Assembly: GCF_008370325.1 (NCBI RefSeq)
Contig: NZ_VNIP01000008.1
Location: forward strand, 726,680 to 790,679
Reading direction: 5' to 3'
DNA: 64,000 nt
DNA from: Martinezella tropici
GTDB lineage: Bacteria > Pseudomonadota > Alphaproteobacteria > Rhizobiales > Rhizobiaceae
A model generated the notes under the pieces. The model worked only from the letters and a program-made list of their open reading frames with translations, was not told the origin of the DNA and did no database searches. Positions 58,902-64,000 of this stretch are shown here, in pieces. The first letter of the stretch is position 1, and each line of letters starts with the position of its first letter. Both the position numbers and the translations under genes were made by a program.

Positions 58902-59735
58902 ATGCAAGACTTGCTCATATTCCAGTCGCTCTGGTCCATGGAGCGACGCAGCGCGCGACATCCGGAGCTTTCTCTGGAAGAGAATATCGAAAAGATCGCG
59001 GCCGCCGGCTTTAACGGCATCAGCACCCATTGGTACGACCGCAATGTCGTTTCCCGCGTCGCTGGCCTGCTCAAGCAGCATAGCTTGCAGGCGGAAGGCC
59101 AGTGCTTTCCGAAGACCGTCGACGATCTGAAGCCTGTGCTCGAGGTTGCCGCCGAACACAATGTCCATCACATCTGTCTGCAGCCTGACGTGCGGCTGCG
59201 GCGGCTGGAGGATTGCATTCCGTTGCTGGAGGGCTGGCAGCGTCTGGGGGAGGAGGCCGGCATCGACGTCTGGATCGAGACGCATCGCGACCGGATGACG
59301 ACGGATCTGTTCTTCACGCTCGATCTGCTCGATCGGCTGCCGGAACTGCGACTGCTCGGCGATATCTCCCATTTCCTCGTCGGACGCGAATTCGCCTGGC
59401 CGGTATCCGACGAAAACCATGCGCTTATTCATCGGATACTGGACAGTTCCTGGGCCTTCCACGGCCGCGTCGCCTCGCGCGAACAGGTCCAGATCGAGAT
59501 TTCCTTCCCGCATCACAGGCCCTGGGTCGATCTTTTCCTCGGCTGGTGGGAATATGGCTTCAAGAGCTGGCAAAAGCGCGCCGGCAAGGACGCAGCGCTC
59601 GCCTTCACCTGCGAGTTGGGGCCAAAACCCTATGCCATCACCGGAAGGGACGGCGAAGACACTACCGATCGCTGGGAAGAATCGCTGCTTATGAGGCGGG
59701 AAATACTTGATTTGTGGGCAAGGATAGCTAACTAA
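58902..59735 (+). CDS. Sugar isomerase/epimerase-like TIM barrel (xylose isomerase-like)
   Basis: 277 residues of the AP-endonuclease-2/xylose isomerase-like superfamily. A GGGAGAA site precedes the ATG. Candidate metal ligands are the Glu in VWIETHRDRM, the Asp in LLGDISHFLV, the His in the same strand, and the Glu in AFTCELGPKPYA. Enzymes of this type isomerise or epimerise sugars, inosose or keto sugars. It is alone on the plus strand. The absence of a close named relative leaves the substrate open. Confidence 0.82.
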   Translation: MQDLLIFQSLWSMERRSARHPELSLEENIEKIAAAGFNGISTHWYDRNVVSRVAGLLKQHSLQAEGQCFPKTVDDLKPVLEVAAEHNVHHICLQPDVRLRRLEDCIPLLEGWQRLGEEAGIDVWIETHRDRMTTDLFFTLDLLDRLPELRLLGDISHFLVGREFAWPVSDENHALIHRILDSSWAFHGRVASREQVQIEISFPHHRPWVDLFLGWWEYGFKSWQKRAGKDAALAFTCELGPKPYAITGRDGEDTTDRWEESLLMRREILDLWARIAN

Positions 59736-59786
59736 CAAATCAAATGAAATTCTAGCTGTAGACTATTGATTTTGTAGGAGATTTCC

Positions 59787-60914
59787 ATGGACGTTCGCGC
59801 CGCGGTAGCCGTTGCTGCCGGCAAGCCGCTTGAAGTGATGACAGTTCAGCTGGAGGGGCCGAAGGCCGGCGAGGTGCTGATCGAGGTCAAGGCGACCGGC
59901 ATCTGCCACACCGATGATTTCACGCTGTCGGGTGCCGATCCGGAAGGGCTGTTCCCGGCCATCCTCGGCCATGAGGGTGCCGGCATCGTCGTCGATGTCG
60001 GGCCGGGGGTCACTTCGGTGAAGAAGGGCGATCACGTCATTCCGCTCTACACGCCCGAATGCCGCGAATGCCCGTCCTGCCTGTCGCGCAAGACCAATCT
60101 GTGCACGGCGATCCGCTCGACGCAAGGGCAAGGCCTGATGCCGGACGGCACCTCGCGCTTCTCGATCGGCAAGGACAAGATCCATCACTATATGGGCTGC
60201 TCGACCTTTGCCAATTACACGGTCTTGCCGGAGATTGCCGTCGCCAAGGTCAATCCCGACGCCCCCTTCGACAAGATCTGCTATATCGGCTGCGGCGTTA
60301 CCACAGGCATCGGCGCGGTCATCAACACCGCCAAGGTGGAGATGGGGGCAACGGCGATCGTCTTCGGTCTTGGCGGCATCGGCCTTAACGTCATCCAGGG
60401 CTTGCGGCTTGCCGGTGCCGACATGATCATCGGCGTCGATCTCAACAATGACAAGAAGGAATGGGGCGAGCGCTTCGGCATGACGCATTTCGTCAATCCG
60501 AAGGAGGTCGGCGACGATATCGTGCCCTACCTCGTCAACATGACGAAGCGCGGCGCCGACCAGATCGGCGGGGCCGACTATACCTTCGACTGCACCGGCA
60601 ACACCAGGGTGATGCGCCAGGCGCTCGAAGCCTCGCATCGCGGCTGGGGCAAGTCTGTGGTCATCGGCGTTGCCGGGGCCGGCCAGGAGATCTCGACGCG
60701 GCCGTTCCAGCTGGTGACGGGCCGCACCTGGATGGGCACGGCATTCGGCGGTGCGCGCGGCCGCACCGATGTGCCGAAGATCGTCGACTGGTACATGGAG
60801 GGCAAGATCGAGATCGATCCGATGATCACCCACACCATGCCGCTCGAAGACATCAACAAGGGCTTCGACCTCATGCACTCCGGAAAGAGCGTCAGGGGCG
60901 TCGTCGTCTACTGA
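59787..60914 (+). CDS. adhC: S-(hydroxymethyl)glutathione dehydrogenase, class III alcohol dehydrogenase
   Basis: A 375-residue zinc-dependent NAD enzyme that oxidises S-hydroxymethylglutathione in formaldehyde detoxification and reduces S-nitrosoglutathione. Catalytic zinc ligands Cys and His/Glu are in [15 protein letters not shown] and GCGVTTG; the structural zinc set is [17 protein letters not shown]. The nucleotide fold is [13 protein letters not shown], and the class III pattern at the C-terminus is complete. A TAGGAG site precedes the ATG. Length is normal. An S-formylglutathione hydrolase partner is not in the window. Confidence 0.95.
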   Translation: MDVRAAVAVAAGKPLEVMTVQLEGPKAGEVLIEVKATGICHTDDFTLSGADPEGLFPAILGHEGAGIVVDVGPGVTSVKKGDHVIPLYTPECRECPSCLSRKTNLCTAIRSTQGQGLMPDGTSRFSIGKDKIHHYMGCSTFANYTVLPEIAVAKVNPDAPFDKICYIGCGVTTGIGAVINTAKVEMGATAIVFGLGGIGLNVIQGLRLAGADMIIGVDLNNDKKEWGERFGMTHFVNPKEVGDDIVPYLVNMTKRGADQIGGADYTFDCTGNTRVMRQALEASHRGWGKSVVIGVAGAGQEISTRPFQLVTGRTWMGTAFGGARGRTDVPKIVDWYMEGKIEIDPMITHTMPLEDINKGFDLMHSGKSVRGVVVY

Positions 60915-61052
60915 TCCGGGCCGCCCGCCGGTCGCAGATTTAGTGGCAGCCCGAGCAACGGATATGCCGATCGCCAACGTTCAAGAAAACGCCGGCCTCG
61001 CGATGAGGTCGGCGGCTTGAACATGAATGGCCTTCAGGCAAAAGGATATGCC

Positions 61053-61427
61053 ATGACCCGCAAGCTGCTAAGCGTGACCGCCGCTGCTCTCTTCACCCTG
61101 TCCTCGGCAACCGTGGTCTTCGCGCAGACGACGACACCCGCGCCGACAACAACGACACCGGCTCCTGCCTCAACCTCGTCCACCCCCGCATCCCCTGGCG
61201 CTATGCCGTCCAAGGATGAAATCAGGACGGCGCGACAAGCCTGCCGGCAGGATGCGACAGGGCAGGGCCTCAAGGGCCAGGCTCGCAAGGACGCGGTGAA
61301 CAGCTGCCTGCAGCAGAAATATCCAGTCCTGGCGAAGCGTAAGACCTGCCATGACCAGGGCACCGCCAAGGGCCTGGAAAAGAAGGCCTTGCGCGATTTC
61401 GTCAAGCAGTGCATCGCCGCAAGCTGA
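61053..61427 (+). CDS. PsiF repeat protein (phosphate-starvation-inducible type)
   Basis: 124 residues from ATG 61053 (AAGGAT site). A signal peptide (to about 25, VVFAQ) is followed by a Thr/Pro/Ala-rich linker (about 26-50) and two PsiF repeats, CRQDATGQGLKGQARKDAVNSC and CHDQGTAKGLEKKALRDFVKQC, each bounded by cysteines. The periplasmic family was named for induction by phosphate limitation in E. coli; the molecular role is unknown. No PhoB box was recognised. Confidence 0.88.
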   Translation: MTRKLLSVTAAALFTLSSATVVFAQTTTPAPTTTTPAPASTSSTPASPGAMPSKDEIRTARQACRQDATGQGLKGQARKDAVNSCLQQKYPVLAKRKTCHDQGTAKGLEKKALRDFVKQCIAAS

Positions 61428-61603
61428 GCTGCCGGCACAAGCTTCAATCGAAAATGCATTTCCAAGCTGCATGGTCCGCCTCTTTGGGCGGGTTATGCCA
61501 AGCGAATGTCACACTGTCGCAAAGAGAACCCGACGCCAGCCCTTTTTCCCGATGGCAAGCCGCCTTATCTCCCTGCCAGACACAACAAGATTCAGGGCGC
61601 AAC

Positions 61604-62512
61604 GTGCTTTTCCAAAGAGATCGGCTTTCATTCGGCATTGTCCTTCCGGCGCAGGAGAGAACCCTTGCCGACATGCGGTTCGACGATCAGCTCGATGTCG
61701 CCGCTCAAGCAGATAGATTGGGTTTCGATGCCTTGTGGGTAAGGGACGTTCCCCTCAACAGCGAAAGCTATCCCGACCCGATCGGCCATGCCGACCCGTG
61801 GGTCTTCCTCGGGGCTTTGGCGGCCTCGACATCCAGGATCGCCCTGGCAACGGGCGCGATCGTTCTGCCTCTGCGGCATCCGCTCCATATCGCCAAGGCT
61901 GCCCTTTCGGTGACATCCCTGTCGAAAGGACGGTTTATCCTCGGCCTTGGCTCCGGAGACCGACCGACTGAATACGACGTGTTCGGAGAAGATGTCGAGA
62001 ACCGCAAGACGCTCTTCCAATCGCATTGGGAGCGCCTCGCCGCCGCTCTCCGTCCTGATCAGAAGATCATCGGCGCCGACGATCGCGTGCGGGAAGAATT
62101 CGCCATAAGGCCTCATTTGCAACAGCCGTCCATTCCGATGGTGGCTGTCGGATCATCGTCGCAATCACTTGAATGGATCGCCAGACATGCGGAGGCCTGG
62201 ATGACCTACTACCGCCCGCTATCGGTTCAGAAAGACCGGCTGGGGCTTTGGCATAATGCCCAGACAAAGGTCGTCACCGATTTCCGCGGCTTCGGCCAAT
62301 CGATGGTTTTGGATCTGCTCGACAAATCCGATGCGCCGTACGAGGAGGTCAATCTCGGCGGAAGAACCGGCAGGCGAGGGCTGATCGAGACGCTGTCGCC
62401 GATGCGCGAAGCCGGCATTCATCACGTCGCCTTCAACCTCATCGCGCAGGGCAGGTCGCTCGGCGAGGTCATGGAGGAGCTTGCCGCCGATATCCTGCCG
62501 GCCATGCGCTAG
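61604..62512 (+). CDS. LLM-class flavin-dependent oxidoreductase (luciferase-like)
   Basis: 302 residues if initiated at GTG 61604, which fits the usual length and begins LFQRDRLSFGIVLPAQERT; the open frame extends to 61409 but its upstream part has no family match. Motifs LGFDALWVRDVPL, ATGAIVLPLRHPLHIAKA and GRFILGLGSGDRP are typical of the bacterial luciferase/F420-reductase fold, with FMN bound in a TIM barrel. The role is monooxygenation or reduction of an unidentified small molecule. Confidence 0.85.
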   Translation: MLFQRDRLSFGIVLPAQERTLADMRFDDQLDVAAQADRLGFDALWVRDVPLNSESYPDPIGHADPWVFLGALAASTSRIALATGAIVLPLRHPLHIAKAALSVTSLSKGRFILGLGSGDRPTEYDVFGEDVENRKTLFQSHWERLAAALRPDQKIIGADDRVREEFAIRPHLQQPSIPMVAVGSSSQSLEWIARHAEAWMTYYRPLSVQKDRLGLWHNAQTKVVTDFRGFGQSMVLDLLDKSDAPYEEVNLGGRTGRRGLIETLSPMREAGIHHVAFNLIAQGRSLGEVMEELAADILPAMR

Positions 62513-62599
62513 GTTCAGCGAACCGCTCTTAATGGTGGCGCCAGAGAAATCATGCCCATGGCATGCTGGCTTTTGCTGCCCCCGCCACCTATCTTTCCG

Positions 62600-63913
62600 A
62601 TGAACCAAAAAGGGCCGGCTTTGCTTGTCGAAATTTCGATCGTTATCGTTCTCACCCTCCTTAACGGCGTGCTTGCCATGTCGGAACTGGCGATCGTCTC
62701 GTCACGGCCCGCCCGGCTGAAGGTCCTTTCAGACCAAGGCAGCCGCGGCGCTGCAATGGCGATAAGGCTTTCCGAAGAGCCGGGCCGCTTCCTGTCCACC
62801 GTACAGATCGGCATTACCCTCGTCGGCATTCTGTCCGGCGCCTTTTCGGGCGCCACCCTTGGCGCCCGGCTGTCGGGCTGGCTCGCTGCGCAGGACCTGT
62901 CGATTGCGGTTGCCGATACCATCGGCGTCGGTTCTGTTGTCGTCGCCATCACCTACCTGTCACTGATCATTGGAGAACTGGTGCCCAAGCAGGTGGCACT
63001 TCGGGCGCCTGAGGCCGTTGCCAGCAAGGTTGCGCCGGCCATGGTATTCCTTTCTCGTGCCGCAGCACCACTCGTCTGGCTTCTCGACATTTCGGGAAGG
63101 CTGGTCCTGAGCGCGCTCGGTCAATCCGGCAAGGCCGCGGACGGCGTCAGCGATGAAGAAATCAAGACGGTTCTGGCCGAAGCGCAGAGCGCCGGAGTTA
63201 TCGCTACGGAAGAACAGGCGATGATCTCGAGCGTCATGCGCTTGGCCGACCGAAATGCCAGAGCGCTGATGACGCCGCGCCGCGATGTGGAGGTCATCGA
63301 CATCGAAGACAATTTCGATGAAATCCGAGAGCAGCTTCGCCGCACCGAAAAGGCGCGACTGCCGTTGCGCAAGGATAGCTCCGACGAGATCGTCGGTGTG
63401 TTGACGACGCGTGATTTCTTCGATGGGCTGACCTCCGGCGGCGCTGTCGATATTCTGGCGCTGGCCAAGCAGGTGCCGATCGTTTCGGACCTTTCGAGCG
63501 CGCTTGATATCGTCAAGGCGCTGCGTCGATCCTCGTCGCATATGGTGCTGGTCTATGACGAATATGGCCACTTCGAAGGCGTCATCACATCGGGTGATAT
63601 TCTCGAGGCCATTCTCGGTGCTGTGCAGGAGGAAGCCGATGCCGGCGGCGAACAGGCCATCGTCCGCCGTCATGACGGCAGCTATCTCGTGTCCGGCTGG
63701 ATGCCCATCGATGAATTCGCCGATTTCATGAATTTTAAGATCGAGGACGATCGCGACTATCAGACCGTCGCAGGCTTCGTGCTGCAGGAACTGCGCCATC
63801 TTCCAGACGTGGGCGAAAGCTTCGCAAAAGATGGGTGGCGCTTCGAGGTGGTGGACCTCGACGGTCGCCGGATCGATAAGCTCCTGGTGAGCGCAGACGA
63901 CGTTGCTCGCTAA
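62600..63913 (+). CDS. CNNM/CorC (hemolysin C)-family membrane protein
   Basis: About 437 residues from ATG 62600; a TTG at 62621 with AAGGG six bases before may be the true start. A DUF21/CNNM membrane domain (about 10-190; LTLLNGVLAMSELAIVSSRPARL) is followed by two CBS domains (about 205-330; MTPRRDVEVIDI, HMVLVYDEYGHFEGVIT) and a C-terminal CorC_HlyC domain. The family takes part in Mg2+/Co2+ efflux or sensing. It is not a lytic toxin, despite the old name. It is transcribed alone after the luciferase-like gene (87-bp gap). Confidence 0.9.
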   Translation: MNQKGPALLVEISIVIVLTLLNGVLAMSELAIVSSRPARLKVLSDQGSRGAAMAIRLSEEPGRFLSTVQIGITLVGILSGAFSGATLGARLSGWLAAQDLSIAVADTIGVGSVVVAITYLSLIIGELVPKQVALRAPEAVASKVAPAMVFLSRAAAPLVWLLDISGRLVLSALGQSGKAADGVSDEEIKTVLAEAQSAGVIATEEQAMISSVMRLADRNARALMTPRRDVEVIDIEDNFDEIREQLRRTEKARLPLRKDSSDEIVGVLTTRDFFDGLTSGGAVDILALAKQVPIVSDLSSALDIVKALRRSSSHMVLVYDEYGHFEGVITSGDILEAILGAVQEEADAGGEQAIVRRHDGSYLVSGWMPIDEFADFMNFKIEDDRDYQTVAGFVLQELRHLPDVGESFAKDGWRFEVVDLDGRRIDKLLVSADDVAR

Positions 63914-64000
63914 GCCCGATCATTGGGGCTCTGCAGCGACTTGAAACACAGACTAGTCGGTATCCGGCGGCACGCGCTTTAGTTCCATAATGTATGTTAT

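Noticed and set aside
59763..60977. 404-codon minus-strand open frame
   Set aside because: It is antisense to the class III alcohol dehydrogenase gene, which has complete zinc and NAD motifs.
63986..64000. Possible dyad CATAA-N6-TTAT at the right edge
   Set aside because: It is cut by the window end, so its symmetry and any downstream gene cannot be judged.
1..64000. CRISPR arrays, tRNA/rRNA genes, insertion sequences, integrases, riboswitches
   Set aside because: I looked for repeat arrays, tRNA-like segments, transposase or integrase motifs and classic riboswitch words and saw none. A covariance-model scan would be decisive for small RNAs.

Overview
The window looks like chromosome or chromid DNA of a Rhizobiaceae alphaproteobacterium (Rhizobium/Agrobacterium group). 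Base composition is GC-rich. The gene families are typical of rhizobia: a NodT-type outer-membrane factor, a DUF1127 protein, many ABC uptake systems each with a GntR, SorC or similar regulator, a CUT2 sugar transporter with a single-domain ATPase, class III alcohol dehydrogenase, PsiF, DUF992, and a RIME-like intergenic repeat. No rRNA, tRNA, insertion sequence, phage gene or CRISPR array was seen. Species cannot be fixed from this window alone.

Layout. 1-7.1 kb: the 3' end of a sensor kinase, convergent with a three-gene efflux operon (outer-membrane factor, MacA-like adaptor, MacB-like ABC protein), then a Spy/CpxP-like periplasmic protein and a 53-residue Cys-rich protein. 7.1-9.7 kb: AraC regulator, DUF1127 protein, M24 peptidase. 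9.7-17 kb: a minus-strand operon with a FadR-type regulator, a cystathionine-lyase-like PLP enzyme and a CUT1 sugar transporter, followed by a DUF2278/lamin-tail protein. 18-25.4 kb: a cytosine-deaminase-like amidohydrolase, a GntR/FCD regulator, and a divergent polyamine-type ABC transporter with a hydantoin-racemase-like enzyme. This resembles an uptake and catabolism unit for a cyclic amide or ureide. 25.5-33.8 kb: DUF763, membrane PQQ glucose dehydrogenase, two esterases, a diguanylate cyclase and small proteins. 33.8-38.4 kb: a four-gene archaic chaperone-usher pilus operon (pilin, chaperone, usher, two-domain tip). 39.5-43.9 kb: peptidase T, DUF992, a class III adenylate cyclase and a nucleoside deoxyribosyltransferase-like protein.

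43.9-47.4 kb: a three-gene cassette with an ammonia-lyase homologue lacking the MIO-forming Ala-Ser-Gly, an ornithine-cyclodeaminase homologue, and a PhnD-like binding protein without an evident signal peptide. 47.6-55 kb: a CUT2 sugar catabolic island with ATPase, permease, binding protein, a fusion of a ROK kinase and a P-loop kinase, a LacD/YihT-type aldolase, a SorC regulator and a HAD phosphatase. The simplest model is import, two phosphorylations by the fusion protein, then aldol cleavage. 55-58.6 kb: a ferredoxin reductase, a Rieske ferredoxin and a membrane di-iron hydroxylase, interrupted by the C-terminal remnant of a LacI-type regulator. 58.9-64 kb: sugar isomerase-like TIM barrel, glutathione-dependent formaldehyde dehydrogenase, PsiF, a luciferase-like flavoprotein and a CNNM/CorC-type membrane protein.

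The best candidates for undescribed biology are the MIO-less ammonia-lyase cassette and the double-kinase/aldolase pathway. A recurring structural theme is a GC-rich perfect hairpin directly after the binding-protein gene in all three complete ABC operons.
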